DNA of 64,000 bases from the NCBI GenBank assembly GCA_902782225.1, contig CACZMF010000001.1:140177-204176 (forward strand), in the 5' to 3' direction. This stretch comes from an uncultured Bacteroidia bacterium. Lineage in GTDB: Bacteria > Bacteroidota > Bacteroidia > Bacteroidales > UBA932. Shown one piece after another: positions 1 to 9,683 of this stretch. The number at the start of each line of letters is the position of its first letter. Positions within the stretch are counted from its first letter, which is position 1. Below the pieces are notes generated by a model, which ran no database searches, had not been told where the DNA came from, and saw only the letters and a list, made by a program, of their open reading frames with translations. Both the position numbers and the translations under genes were made by a program.

Positions 1-276
1 GCATACCAAATGTCCGACGTGGCCTCCAAGTATGCTTTCCGCCAGGCGGTAAGGACCGAACGCCGGCTCGAATTCGCCTTCGAGAACCAGCGCTTCTTCG
101 ACCTGCTCAGGTGGGGGACGGCAGTGTCCACCATCAATGAGTATCTCGCTTCCGAGCCCTTCTACGCCGCATACGACTATGTGGTCAACCCTATCGCCGA
201 ATGGCAGACCAAACTGCCCATCCCGGTGTCCGTATTGAACATTAACAAGAGTGTCGCCCAGAATCCGGGCTATTGA
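1..276 (+). CDS. SusD/RagB-family glycan-binding lipoprotein, C-terminal fragment
   Basis: Only the last 91 codons are in the window; the frame is open from base 1. The segment with RRLEFAFENQRFFDLLRWG is the typical C-terminal SusD/RagB motif (R.ERR.EfafE..R.fDl.RW), and the protein ends in the usual run of short hydrophilic residues. SusD proteins sit on the cell surface on top of the SusC TonB-dependent channel and deliver glycan to it; the partner susC should lie just left of the window. It opens the alginate operon, and its TGA stop overlaps the first possible ATG of the next gene (TGATG). The family call is secure; the substrate (alginate) is inferred from the downstream lyases. Confidence 0.93.
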   Translation, partial: AYQMSDVASKYAFRQAVRTERRLEFAFENQRFFDLLRWGTAVSTINEYLASEPFYAAYDYVVNPIAEWQTKLPIPVSVLNINKSVAQNPGY

Positions 277-1985
277 TGCATACGATTATGAGAATCAGTA
301 AATTAATCATACTTACGATTGCCGCCGTGCTGGCAATGTACGGCTGCGACCGGATCCACGTCGACGAGGTGACCCTGTCCGCACCGGTGGTAGAGGCGTT
401 CGCCCCTGCTTCCGCTCCCGTCGGGGCCGAGATCCGTGTCACCGGCAAAAGCCTCAACAACGTCACGGAGGCTTACATCGGCTCGGTGAAGGTGGACATC
501 ATGGAAAAGGTGTCCGATACCAGGCTGTCCCTGAGGGTGGCCGGCGGAGTCACCACCGGCAAGATCAAGCTGGTGAACACCGTGGGAGAAGGCCTCTCCG
601 CAACTGAATTCAGCTGCACCTTTGCAGTTCCCGCCATCGCCGCGTCCCTGCTGCAGGCAGAGGCCGAAATGGGGGATGAGGTGCTCCTTTCCGGCACCAA
701 CCTCAGCGCCGTCACCTCCGTGATCTTCACTGCAAACGGCCAGACCAAGGGCCACGAGGCGGAAATCATCGTCGCCTCCGAAGATGAGGTCGTGGTGAAG
801 GTCCCTTATGTCGAGGAGGCCGACGCCAGGATAACCCTCGGCTATTTCGACGGCACGGGCGAGGCTTTCACCCCGCTCGACGGCGCCCCTTCGATCAAGG
901 TGATACGTTATGTGCCTACGTTCAACGCATTTACGCTGGACCGCACTCCCGTCGGCAAGAGCATCGTGCTCACCGGGTCATACCTGAACAACATCGACAA
1001 GGTGACGGTAGGGGAATTTGAAGCCCCTCTGTTCAAGGATGCCGGCCAGATCACTTTCACGGTGCCCGCAGGCAACTTCGAGGACGGCGAGACTACCGTC
1101 CCTCTGACGGCATGGTATTTCGACAACAACGAGAGCATCGTGCTGTCCGACGCCTTCGTGGTGTATGTGCCGTTCGTCCGCTTCTGGGAGAACGTCCGCA
1201 CCTGGGCGCAGGGCCGTACGGAGAACAACGAATACGTGTCCTTCTTCTCTCCGGAGACGGGCATTGCCTACGAGAACGCCAAGTGGAAGGACGTGCTGGA
1301 TCCCGTGGCCCTCAAGCACAACGGCGACCAGTGGGCTGCGGCCAACACCCCCAAGCCCGGCGTGGTGTCGGATGAGGAGTACAACTCAGTGCTGCCTTAT
1401 TTCTTCTTCTCCGCCGTGAGCGGCAACGTGCTGCAGATCAATTCTCCGGCCAACTCCAACAGCCAGCTGAAGAACTTCTACATCAGTTTCGCCGGCACCC
1501 CGGCCAACGACTACCGCGTACCCGGCAGCAACAACAACCTGCCCGGCACGCCTATCCTTGCCTTCCGCTACCTCAATCCCGCTTCTGCCGTGGAGGCCGA
1601 GACGGCGCTGATCCAGAAGGTGCTGAGCGGGAAGCTCGACAATATCAACGAGGCCCTGTTCCCCATAGATGTTGCCGCGGGCACCGTTGCCGGCATCTCG
1701 GTGGCATCTCTTGCAGGCGCCATCAAGTCGGACAAGTGGTGCGACCACCAGACCTCCGAGCTCAAGGATGATCCGGGCTACAAGACCGACGCAGTGTTCC
1801 TCGTGGCCTACTACTCCAATAACGGCTTCGACAAGGAGCAGCCCGCGAAGAACATCCGCCGCCTGGGCATACTGCACGTGACCGGCATCGACTGGGGCGT
1901 GTACAACAACTCCAACTTCGGAAGCACCCGCGTGACTTTCAACTGCTACTGGCAGAAATACGATTACGACTATTCCAAACTTTAA
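276..1985 (+). CDS. IPT/TIG-domain surface glycan-binding lipoprotein
   Basis: A lipoprotein with signal peptide and lipobox Cys (LAMYGC, about residue 24), followed by three or so IPT/TIG Ig-like repeats (typical P..G..v.l.G.nl pattern, residues 35-300) and a C-terminal domain of about 260 residues that resembles the surface glycan-binding protein B carbohydrate-binding domain. It sits directly after susD, the standard place for SGBPs, and is tandem with a second protein of the same design. Likely role: outer-surface capture of alginate or its oligomers. The start may be ATG 276 (overlapping the susD stop) or ATG 288; the latter gives a cleaner signal peptide. The binding domain family is recognised by pattern only. 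Confidence 0.82.
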   Translation: MHTIMRISKLIILTIAAVLAMYGCDRIHVDEVTLSAPVVEAFAPASAPVGAEIRVTGKSLNNVTEAYIGSVKVDIMEKVSDTRLSLRVAGGVTTGKIKLVNTVGEGLSATEFSCTFAVPAIAASLLQAEAEMGDEVLLSGTNLSAVTSVIFTANGQTKGHEAEIIVASEDEVVVKVPYVEEADARITLGYFDGTGEAFTPLDGAPSIKVIRYVPTFNAFTLDRTPVGKSIVLTGSYLNNIDKVTVGEFEAPLFKDAGQITFTVPAGNFEDGETTVPLTAWYFDNNESIVLSDAFVVYVPFVRFWENVRTWAQGRTENNEYVSFFSPETGIAYENAKWKDVLDPVALKHNGDQWAAANTPKPGVVSDEEYNSVLPYFFFSAVSGNVLQINSPANSNSQLKNFYISFAGTPANDYRVPGSNNNLPGTPILAFRYLNPASAVEAETALIQKVLSGKLDNINEALFPIDVAAGTVAGISVASLAGAIKSDKWCDHQTSELKDDPGYKTDAVFLVAYYSNNGFDKEQPAKNIRRLGILHVTGIDWGVYNNSNFGSTRVTFNCYWQKYDYDYSKL

Positions 1986-1997
1986 AGCACGCTGAAT

Positions 1998-3914
1998 ATG
2001 AAAAAGATATTTGGAATACTGATGTTTGCCGCAGCCCTCTTCGCCTCCTGCAAAAAGGAAGCGCAGACCCTGGTCAACACCCCTGCGGTCAACGTGACCA
2101 CCGAGAAACTCGACCCCAACACCGATGAGAGCGGCACCGTGCGGGCTTTCGCAGGCACGAAGGTCACAGCCAAGGGTCTCAACCTCGACAAGGTCGGAGC
2201 CGTGAAGATAGACGGCAAGGAGGCCACGATAGTCGAGAAATCGATGAAGACCCTCGTGTTCGAGATCCCAGCAATGGAAAAGGCCCAGCAGGATGAGCCC
2301 TATATGGTTCTGTTGGAGGTGTTTGACGCCGATGCCAAGACCGTCGTGTTCAAGTACGACTACTTCGTGACGGTGCCCGTGACCGACGCCCTCGTGAGCG
2401 GCTTCGAGCCCAAGAGCGGCACCGTGGGCACCACGGTGACTATCAGCGGCCGTAATCTGGAGCAGCTCGGCACGGTGTCCTTCGGGGGCGTGCCTGCCGA
2501 CATCCTGTCCCTGGAGTCAGCTTCTGCAGTAGTCAAAGTGCCCGCAGTGAGTGTGACGCAGGCCGACACCGAGCTTGACGTCGCTGCCGTGTGGGCAGGC
2601 GGGACAATCACTATGGCCGACAAGTTCACCCTGAGCGTTCCCGTCTTCACCGGCTTCTCGCAGGCTGAGCCCGCAAGGCTCGGTGACGAGGTGGTGCTCA
2701 GCGGCCGCAACCTCACCCTGGTCTCCTCCATCAAATGGGGAGACGAGGAGCTGCTGATAGCGGAAGCCTCGGGCGAATCCATCACCTTCAAGATCCCCTC
2801 AGGCATCCCCGAGCAGAATCCTCCCGTGGCAAGCAAGGCCCTCACGGCTTTCTACGGCATTCCCGCCGAGCAGCCTGTGACCATACTCTCCGATTTCAGG
2901 ATCGACACCTCGCCCATTGGCCCCGCAGCTCCGGTCCTTGCGTCCGTCGCCCCGGCCGATGAAGGCTACAGCGGCATCTTCCTTGGCAGGACCGTCACCG
3001 TGAAGGGTGAGAACATGGCTTCCATCGAAAAGTTCGAGATCGACGGCGTCGAAGCGGCTCTCGCAGCTGCTCCCACCGACATCCAGGCGCAGTTCGTCGT
3101 GCCCACGGGCATAAGCGGCACCGCCGCCAGGGAGGTCAGCCTCACGGCTATATGGAACGGTGGCAACCGCGCCGATTTCGGCACCGTGACCGTGTATCCT
3201 TTCTACTACACCAGGGGCCTGAGGATAGGCACCGGCTCCAACTCCAAGAGCACCTATCCCGCCTTCAACAACCAGAACGCCTTCATCCTGCTCGACGAAG
3301 GACGCGTCATCTCCGCCGACGAGTGGAACGACATCCCCGTGGATGCTCCCGCTAAGGCAGGCACCAACGCCGTCGTCTCCCAGTCCAGCAAGGTGACCGG
3401 AGGCAGCAAGGATGACTACTATGCGGTCAAACCCTATTTGTTCGCAAGTGCTTCCAGCGCCCATAAACTGGCGTTCAACAACCCCGCCAACTCCGCTTCC
3501 CAGCTGAAGACCCACCGTCTTGCCGACCTCAGCACTTCGCTGCCGAGCACATTCGGCACGCCCATCATCTTCATGAGGATAATGGGCGATGGTGACACCA
3601 AGACCAACGTGGCCGCCGGCACGCTCGCGGACATCCTCTGCGAGACCGATCCCGCCGGCACCAGCGCCCCGGCATTCGGCAAGGAGGAAGGCAGCACCTG
3701 GATCAAGGGCAGCGTGCTCTGCCTGCAGTACCTCACCTACGACCATGCATCGACCACCGGCGGCAAGGCTGCGGACATCTCCGACGTCCACAAGACCGGA
3801 TTCATGTACATCCGTGAGGTGACCTGCGGCAATCCTGCCACCGGACTTGCACTCGAGTCGAGGGAAGGCTACATCGAGGTCGACCTCTACTGGTCAAACG
3901 TAATAAATGAGTAA
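1998..3914 (+). CDS. IPT/TIG-domain surface glycan-binding lipoprotein (tandem paralogue)
   Basis: A 638-residue lipoprotein starting MKKIFGILMFAAALFASC (lipobox Cys 18). At least three IPT/TIG repeats follow (for example FEPKSGTVGTTVTISGRNL and SVAPADEGYSGIFLGRTVTV), then a C-terminal domain related to that of the gene before it: both carry an F/YxxSAxSxxxLxxNxPANSxSQLK element and a GTPIIxxR element. The two genes therefore look like a diverged tandem duplication. Probable role is extracellular glycan binding alongside SusCD. The gene ends 8 nt inside the first PL6 lyase gene, so the genes are translationally coupled. The ligand is not shown by the sequence. Confidence 0.82.
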   Translation: MKKIFGILMFAAALFASCKKEAQTLVNTPAVNVTTEKLDPNTDESGTVRAFAGTKVTAKGLNLDKVGAVKIDGKEATIVEKSMKTLVFEIPAMEKAQQDEPYMVLLEVFDADAKTVVFKYDYFVTVPVTDALVSGFEPKSGTVGTTVTISGRNLEQLGTVSFGGVPADILSLESASAVVKVPAVSVTQADTELDVAAVWAGGTITMADKFTLSVPVFTGFSQAEPARLGDEVVLSGRNLTLVSSIKWGDEELLIAEASGESITFKIPSGIPEQNPPVASKALTAFYGIPAEQPVTILSDFRIDTSPIGPAAPVLASVAPADEGYSGIFLGRTVTVKGENMASIEKFEIDGVEAALAAAPTDIQAQFVVPTGISGTAAREVSLTAIWNGGNRADFGTVTVYPFYYTRGLRIGTGSNSKSTYPAFNNQNAFILLDEGRVISADEWNDIPVDAPAKAGTNAVVSQSSKVTGGSKDDYYAVKPYLFASASSAHKLAFNNPANSASQLKTHRLADLSTSLPSTFGTPIIFMRIMGDGDTKTNVAAGTLADILCETDPAGTSAPAFGKEEGSTWIKGSVLCLQYLTYDHASTTGGKAADISDVHKTGFMYIREVTCGNPATGLALESREGYIEVDLYWSNVINE

Positions 3915-5259
3915 AATGCTGTTTGCAGAATTAGCAGTGCTCTTCGCGCTCGCCGCTCCGGCGGGATGCTCGAGCCGATTTGTGATACCGGATCCGCTCC
4001 CTTCCGGACAGGAAGCGGGAGTGGTGGTGAGCGACACGGAGTCTTTCCGTGCCGCTCTCCGGCTTGCAAAGCCAGGAGATACCATCCTCTGGGCGGACGG
4101 AGAATACGAGGACGTGGCCGTGAAAATGACGGCCAGCGGCAGCGAAGGCGCCCCGATTACCCTGCGGGCCCAGACCCCCGGCAAGGTGGTGTTCAAAGGG
4201 GTGTCGTCAATTCAGTTGCAGGGAAGCTGGCTGGTGGCTGAAGGCTTTTCATTCACCCGGCTGGACACTTCCGTGAAGGGCTCCGTGCTCACTTTTGCAA
4301 AGGGCAGCAGCAACTGCCGCATTTCCGGCTGCAAGATAGACGGACGCAGCAGCAAGCCCTCGGAAGTGGACACCAAATGGGTGTCGATATACGGCACCCA
4401 CAACGAGATATCGCACTGCACCTTCCTGGAAAAGAAGAACATGGGCTGCCTGCTCGTGGTCTGGATGGAAGCCGGGATCGTGCCGGGGCACGTGATTGCC
4501 GACAACTACTTCACCCGTCCCTACACCCATTACGACGACAAAGGCAAGGCCCGCAACGGCCAGGAGTCCATACGCATAGGCACGAGCGACTTCTCCATGT
4601 CGGACGGCGGCTGCATCGTGCGCGGCAACCATTTCTACCGCTGCGACGGCGAAAGGGCTGAAATCATCTCCAACAAGAGCTGCGGCAACATCTACGAAGG
4701 CAATCTCTTCGAAGAAGGGGAGGGCTCACTGACCCTTCGCCACGGCAACGCCTGCACCGTGAGGCGGAATTATTTCCTATCCGGCGGCAGGTCTGAAGTC
4801 GGAGGCGTGCGCATCATCGGCGAACGCCACGTGGTCGAAGACAACTTCTTCTACAAGCTCACCGGAAGCAACTACAAGAGCGCCCTGTGCGTCGTGAAAG
4901 GGGAGTCTGAAGCTGCGCTGAACGGATACTGGACGGCAAAGGACTGCGTGGTCCGGGGCAACCTTTTCGTGGACTGCCTCAATGGGATCGTGGTCAACTA
5001 CGGCCAGCGCGACACCCAGGACAGCGCACCTGTGAACCTTCTGGTCAAAGGCAACACCATCGTTTCCGGCAAGAACTATATGATTCCCGTGAGTGTGCTG
5101 GAGGGCACCCCCGAGGGCGCTGTCAAATGGGAAGACAACATCATCTTCGGCGGCTCCCAGAAGGGCGTCTCCCTGGAGACCGCGGGCAGCAGACCCGTAG
5201 TCGGCGACAATTCTGAAATCATTTCCCTCATACGGAAGAACGCAGGAATCCAATGGTAA
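3907..5259 (+). CDS. PL6 family alginate lyase lipoprotein (single beta-helix domain)
   Basis: A right-handed beta-helix lyase of the chondroitinase B/alginate lyase family PL6. The N-terminus MSKMLFAELAVLFALAAPAGC is a lipoprotein signal, so it is probably membrane-anchored. The family start signature (F..AL..AkPGDTI...G.Y.d) is at residues 45-70. The Lys and Arg that act as catalytic base and acid in PL6 are visible as K257 (in SNKS) and R278 (in LRHG), 21 residues apart as in characterised members. At 450 residues it has only the catalytic helix, unlike its longer neighbour. It overlaps both flanking genes by 7-8 nt. Expected activity: beta-elimination of alginate or MG-type oligomers; the exact preference cannot be read. 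Confidence 0.9.
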   Translation: MSKMLFAELAVLFALAAPAGCSSRFVIPDPLPSGQEAGVVVSDTESFRAALRLAKPGDTILWADGEYEDVAVKMTASGSEGAPITLRAQTPGKVVFKGVSSIQLQGSWLVAEGFSFTRLDTSVKGSVLTFAKGSSNCRISGCKIDGRSSKPSEVDTKWVSIYGTHNEISHCTFLEKKNMGCLLVVWMEAGIVPGHVIADNYFTRPYTHYDDKGKARNGQESIRIGTSDFSMSDGGCIVRGNHFYRCDGERAEIISNKSCGNIYEGNLFEEGEGSLTLRHGNACTVRRNYFLSGGRSEVGGVRIIGERHVVEDNFFYKLTGSNYKSALCVVKGESEAALNGYWTAKDCVVRGNLFVDCLNGIVVNYGQRDTQDSAPVNLLVKGNTIVSGKNYMIPVSVLEGTPEGAVKWEDNIIFGGSQKGVSLETAGSRPVVGDNSEIISLIRKNAGIQW

Positions 5260-7196
5260 GGCACTTTGCACAGATACTCCTTCTTGCGCTGGCCGTCTGC
5301 TCCTGCGCTCCCCGTTCCTACGGTCTGGAAGAAATTGGAAGGGCGCTGGAGGCGGCGGGCCCCGGCGACACGCTTGTGGTGCGCGACGGCGTCTGGAATG
5401 ACGTCACGCTTCGCTGGTGCGGCAAAGCCGATGCCGCCAGGCCCGTGGTGGTGCTGGCCGAAAATCCCGGCCGGGTGGTCGTGGAAGGACGTTCGTCGCT
5501 GCACATCAGCGGCAGCGGCCTTGTGGTCAGCGGCCTGTTATTCCGCAACTGTACGGCCGAAAGAGGCGCCATCGTGGAATTCCGGGACGGCGATTCGCTC
5601 GCCGGAGGATGCCGCCTGACCGAGTGCGTGCTGGATTCCTGCAATCCGGCGCGCCGCGACATTTCCTACAGCTACGTCCACCTCTACGGCCGCGGCAACC
5701 GGGTGGACCATTGCTCATTCACGGGCAAGCTGAACCTGGGGGTCACGCTCATCGTGATGCTCAACTATGACGGCTGCGACGACAACCGCCACAGCATAGA
5801 CCACAACTACTTCGGGCCCAGGCCGGTGTACGGCTCCAACGGGGCCGAGACCATACGCGTGGGCACTTCGCAGCAGTGCATGCAGAACTCCCGCGCACAT
5901 ATCTGCGACAACCTCTTCGACCGCTGCAACGGCGAGGTGGAGGTCGTGTCCATCAAGTCTTCGGAGAACGTCATCGAGCGGAATGTGTTCTATGAATGCC
6001 AGGGCGTGCTTGCCCTTCGCCACGGCGACCGCAACCAGGCCCTGGACAACCTGTTCATCGGGCACGGGGTCCGCAACACCGGCGGCGTGCGCATCGTGGG
6101 CGAAGACCAGGTGGTGCGGGGAAATACCTTCCTCAGCCTTGCCGGAGAGCGCTTTTTCTCCGCGCTCGCCCTTATGTGCGGCGTGCCCAATTCCCTGCCC
6201 AACCGCTATATGCAGGTCAGGAACACGATTATAGAGGACAACTCTTTCGAGGCCTGCCGCAGCATCGAATTCAACACCGGACTGGACTTCGAACGCACGC
6301 TCGCCCCGGAGGGCACCGTCTGGAAAGACAATACCGTGAATCCCGTCCAGACAAGTTCCGAACCGTCATATGAAGAGCTTGCCGCAGGACGCGGCGCCTC
6401 CTGGTTCGCCGCAGGAGCCCCGGACACCGGTGAAGTTGAAGAAATCGTCCTGAAAGACAGTCTCTATGTGTTCGAAGAAGGGATGCGTATCACCCGTACC
6501 ACCTTGATCCGGGCCGCAGAGGGTGCTTCTCCTGAGGTTATTTTTGCCGGCAGGAAGAGCCAGAACATGATTACCATCTGCGACGGCGGGTCCCTCGTCG
6601 TGCGCGGCATACGCTTCAGCGGCCGCCTGACCCCGGGCCGCAGCCTCGCGAAAGGCATCATCTCCACGGACGACAATATGGTGGAACCCTACACCCTCAC
6701 GGTGGAGGAATGCAGCTTCTCCGATTGCGGGGAAAGCGGATTCGTGCCCATCCGCGGGCTCAAGGGCACTTTCGCCGAGAGCGTGACCGTGCGCGGCTGC
6801 TCCTTCGAGGCCCTTTCCGGCGACGCTATAAACTACGCCGCCGAGACCGAGGACAAGGGACGCTACAATGCCGACGACATCCTCATAGAGGGCTGCAGCT
6901 TCAAGCGCATCCTGGGCATACCTGTGCAGATTGCCAGGAACGGCAGCGACGAATCCACCGCCGGCCCCTACGTGACCGTGCGGGGATGCACCTTCGACGA
7001 CTGCTGCAACAAGGTCCGTGGCTCAGTGCTGAGGATTATCGGCGCCCAGGTCCTGGACATCTCCGGCAATACCTTCTCCGGAAGTGGCCGCGGCGGATAC
7101 TCCATCCGTCTCGACGAAGCTCCGTGGGAGAAGATCACCGTCCGGGGCAACACTTTCCGCGACAGCGGTAAAATATTATCCAACAGAGCATTATGA
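5253..7196 (+). CDS. PL6 family alginate lyase lipoprotein (two-domain form)
   Basis: A second PL6 lyase of 647 residues. The signal peptide has a Cys-rich lipobox region (LALAVCSC). Residues 20-380 are the catalytic beta-helix with K235 (SIKSSEN) and R256 (LALRHG), again 21 residues apart. Residues 390-647 form a second beta-helix-like region with repeated short G.. .F.g segments, the layout seen in two-domain PL6 enzymes such as AlyGC. Start and stop overlap the neighbouring genes (ATGGTAA before, ATGA after), so it is part of the same polycistron. Two PL6 enzymes of different architecture probably divide the work between long and short chains or between block types; that split is inference. 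Confidence 0.9.
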   Translation: MVRHFAQILLLALAVCSCAPRSYGLEEIGRALEAAGPGDTLVVRDGVWNDVTLRWCGKADAARPVVVLAENPGRVVVEGRSSLHISGSGLVVSGLLFRNCTAERGAIVEFRDGDSLAGGCRLTECVLDSCNPARRDISYSYVHLYGRGNRVDHCSFTGKLNLGVTLIVMLNYDGCDDNRHSIDHNYFGPRPVYGSNGAETIRVGTSQQCMQNSRAHICDNLFDRCNGEVEVVSIKSSENVIERNVFYECQGVLALRHGDRNQALDNLFIGHGVRNTGGVRIVGEDQVVRGNTFLSLAGERFFSALALMCGVPNSLPNRYMQVRNTIIEDNSFEACRSIEFNTGLDFERTLAPEGTVWKDNTVNPVQTSSEPSYEELAAGRGASWFAAGAPDTGEVEEIVLKDSLYVFEEGMRITRTTLIRAAEGASPEVIFAGRKSQNMITICDGGSLVVRGIRFSGRLTPGRSLAKGIISTDDNMVEPYTLTVEECSFSDCGESGFVPIRGLKGTFAESVTVRGCSFEALSGDAINYAAETEDKGRYNADDILIEGCSFKRILGIPVQIARNGSDESTAGPYVTVRGCTFDDCCNKVRGSVLRIIGAQVLDISGNTFSGSGRGGYSIRLDEAPWEKITVRGNTFRDSGKILSNRAL

Positions 7197-9334
7197 GAAT
7201 AATAACCATATTTCTTGCGCTTGCTCTCTGCGCCTGCACCCAGGCCGGAGAGAGCTCGCACCCAAGCCTTCTGCTCACGTCCAGGGGCGTGAAGGAAATC
7301 CGCGCCCACAAGGGAAAGCTTCCGGTTTTCGACGCCTCGCTGGACAAGCTGATCCAGGATGCAGATGCCGCGGTGGCGCGCGAAATCTGCCTTCCCACCC
7401 CCAAGGACGGCGGGGGCGGCTACAGCCACGAGATGCACAAGCTCAACTATTATGATATGTATAATATGGGCATTGCCTGGCAGCTGAGCGGAGATGAAAA
7501 ATATGCACGTAAGGTCAAGGAAATCCTCCTTGCCTACGTGGATTTCTACCCCTCGCTGGATTTCCATCCCCTGGGCTTGTCCGGCAACCCCGGCCGTATC
7601 TTCTGGCAGACTCTCAACGAAAGCGTGTTTCTGGTGCATACCGCAGTGGCCTACGACTGCGTGTATGACTACCTTTCCGCCGAAGAGCGCGGGCTCATCG
7701 AAAAGGAGTTCTTCCGCCCCTACACCGACTTCATCATGACCGGCCTTCCCAGCAACAGGGCCAACACCAAGATGTTCAACAATCTCAACAATTGGGCCAC
7801 CTGGGCATGCGCCGGAGTCGGTATGATAGGTATCGCGATGGGTGACGATTCGCTGGTGCAGAAGGCCCTCTACGGCAGCGACCTCAGCGGAGAGGGCGGA
7901 TTCCTCCGCCAGATGGACGTCCTCTTTTCTCCGGACGGCTATTTCACGGAGGGCGCTTACTACCTGAGGTATGCGATATGGCCCTTCGTCACCTTCGCCC
8001 AGTGCCTGGATGTCTATAATCCGGATCTGAAGATTTTCCAGTATCGCGACGGCATCCTTCTCAAGGCGGTCGATGCCCTGCTCCAGATGGCCTATGAAGG
8101 CGAATTCATGCATTTCAACGACGCCCTGGAAAAGGGCTACAGCGCGCAGGAACTCATTTCCGCCGTGGACATAGCCTACCACGCCAATCCCGCCGACAAG
8201 AGCCTCCTGTCTGTCGTCCAGGACTATCAGCACAAGGTGCTCGTGTCCGACGCCGGATTCGCAGTGGCCAAGGGCATTGCGGCAGGGGAGACCGAGCCCC
8301 TGAAACTCCACAGCATGTGGCTGCGCGACGGCGGTGACGGCTCCGAGGGCGCCTTCTGCATAATGAGGCCCTCTTCCGAAAAGCTCAACAGCGCGCTCAC
8401 CTTCAAGGCCACATCGCACGGCCTGAGCCACGGACACTTCGACAAGCTCACCTTTGCCTACTACGACGCAGGCAACGAGATTGTGACCGACTACGGTGCC
8501 GCCCGTTTCCTCAATATCGAGGCAAAGTACAACGGCCACTACACCCACGAGAACGAGAGCTGGGCCAAGAGCTCGATAGCCCACAACACCCTGGTCGTGG
8601 ACGGGAAGAATATGTTCGACGGCAAGTGGCGGGAGTCCCAGAAATACCATCCCACCGTGCTCTGGCACAGTTTCGAGGACGGCCTGCAGAGCGTCGCCGC
8701 CCGCGAGGACAATGCCTACGAAGGCGTGTCCTTCACCCGCTACCTCGTCTATGCCGACGTGCCTTTCCTGGAGTACCCCCTGATCATGGACGTGCTCAAG
8801 GCGGAAAGCGCGGGCAGGCACCAGTACGACTATCCCGTCCACTACAACGGACACATGATATCCCTTTCCGTGCCTTACGAAAGGGCGCTGACATCGATGT
8901 CCACCCTCGGCCCCGCCAACGGCTACCAGCACATCTGGACCGAGGCCAGGGCGCACGGCGGGGAAGGCACGACCTCCTACACCTGGCTCACCGGCTACAG
9001 GATGTACACCGTATCCACCGCCACCACTCCCTCAACTGATATTTTCATCTGCCGCGGCGGCGCTTCGGATCCGGATTTCAATCTCAGGAACGAGCCAATG
9101 TACATAGTCCGCGAGAAGAACGCCGGAGGCCACGTGTTCGCCTCCTGCCTGGAGACCCACGGCAAGTATGACCTGCAGGTGGAACAGTCGGCGAACCTTG
9201 TGCACTCCTGCAAGGGCGTCGAGGTAATTTCCGACGACGAAAACGGCATAACCGTACGATATGATTTCATCGGCTCCCACAGCGTGACGCTTAAAGTGAG
9301 CCCCACAGAAACGGCAACTGTAAACTACAATTGA
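7193..9334 (+). CDS. PL17 family oligo-alginate lyase (heparinase II/III-like)
   Basis: A 713-residue exported protein with the PL17 layout: N-terminal alpha/alpha toroid (residues 25-370) and C-terminal heparinase II/III-like beta-sheet domain (370-700). Recognisable family segments are HPSLLLTSRGV at the N-terminus, NNLNNWATWACAG, and GYFTEGAYYLRYAIWPF containing Y256/Y257, where the catalytic Tyr of PL17 lies, and the HGLSHGHFDKLTF segment in the beta domain that carries metal-site His residues in the superfamily. PL17 enzymes release unsaturated monouronate from oligo-alginate ends, the next step after PL6. A lipobox (CACTQAG) suggests anchoring. The start overlaps the PL6 stop by 4 nt. 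Confidence 0.92.
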   Translation: MRIITIFLALALCACTQAGESSHPSLLLTSRGVKEIRAHKGKLPVFDASLDKLIQDADAAVAREICLPTPKDGGGGYSHEMHKLNYYDMYNMGIAWQLSGDEKYARKVKEILLAYVDFYPSLDFHPLGLSGNPGRIFWQTLNESVFLVHTAVAYDCVYDYLSAEERGLIEKEFFRPYTDFIMTGLPSNRANTKMFNNLNNWATWACAGVGMIGIAMGDDSLVQKALYGSDLSGEGGFLRQMDVLFSPDGYFTEGAYYLRYAIWPFVTFAQCLDVYNPDLKIFQYRDGILLKAVDALLQMAYEGEFMHFNDALEKGYSAQELISAVDIAYHANPADKSLLSVVQDYQHKVLVSDAGFAVAKGIAAGETEPLKLHSMWLRDGGDGSEGAFCIMRPSSEKLNSALTFKATSHGLSHGHFDKLTFAYYDAGNEIVTDYGAARFLNIEAKYNGHYTHENESWAKSSIAHNTLVVDGKNMFDGKWRESQKYHPTVLWHSFEDGLQSVAAREDNAYEGVSFTRYLVYADVPFLEYPLIMDVLKAESAGRHQYDYPVHYNGHMISLSVPYERALTSMSTLGPANGYQHIWTEARAHGGEGTTSYTWLTGYRMYTVSTATTPSTDIFICRGGASDPDFNLRNEPMYIVREKNAGGHVFASCLETHGKYDLQVEQSANLVHSCKGVEVISDDENGITVRYDFIGSHSVTLKVSPTETATVNYN

Positions 9335-9335
9335 T

Positions 9336-9680
9336 ATGAAGACAAGAAGTGAAACATTCCAGATCGGCAAAAAGCTCCCCTGGGAGCCTGCCGGAGAAGG
9401 CGTAAAGCGCCAGATTATGGGCTATGACGGCCAGTTGATGATTGTCAAGGTGCACTTTGAGAAGGGCGCCGTGGGCAACCTCCACGAACACTTCCACAGC
9501 CAGGCCACCTACGTGGTGAGCGGCAAATTCGAACTCACCATCGGCCGCAAAAAGAAGGTCCTCGTGGGAGGAGACGGATACTACGTGGCTCCAGACGAGC
9601 TCCACGGATGCGTCTGCCTCGAGGAGGGCGTGCTGATCGACGTTTTCTCACCCCACCGTGCGGACTTTCTCAAGAAATAA
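9336..9680 (+). CDS. kdgF: KdgF-like cupin (unsaturated uronate linearisation)
   Basis: A 114-residue single-domain cupin without signal peptide. The cupin motif 1 is complete (G...HEHFHSQ...G) with likely metal ligands H50, H52 and Q56, and the second-motif His is H90 in APDELHG. KdgF proteins convert 4,5-unsaturated monouronates from pectin or alginate into the open-chain keto form (DEH type). It starts 1 nt after the PL17 gene that makes this substrate and precedes the transporter and reductase, which supports the call. The cytoplasmic prediction implies that monouronate is linearised after import. Confidence 0.87.
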   Translation: MKTRSETFQIGKKLPWEPAGEGVKRQIMGYDGQLMIVKVHFEKGAVGNLHEHFHSQATYVVSGKFELTIGRKKKVLVGGDGYYVAPDELHGCVCLEEGVLIDVFSPHRADFLKK

Positions 9681-9683
9681 GCC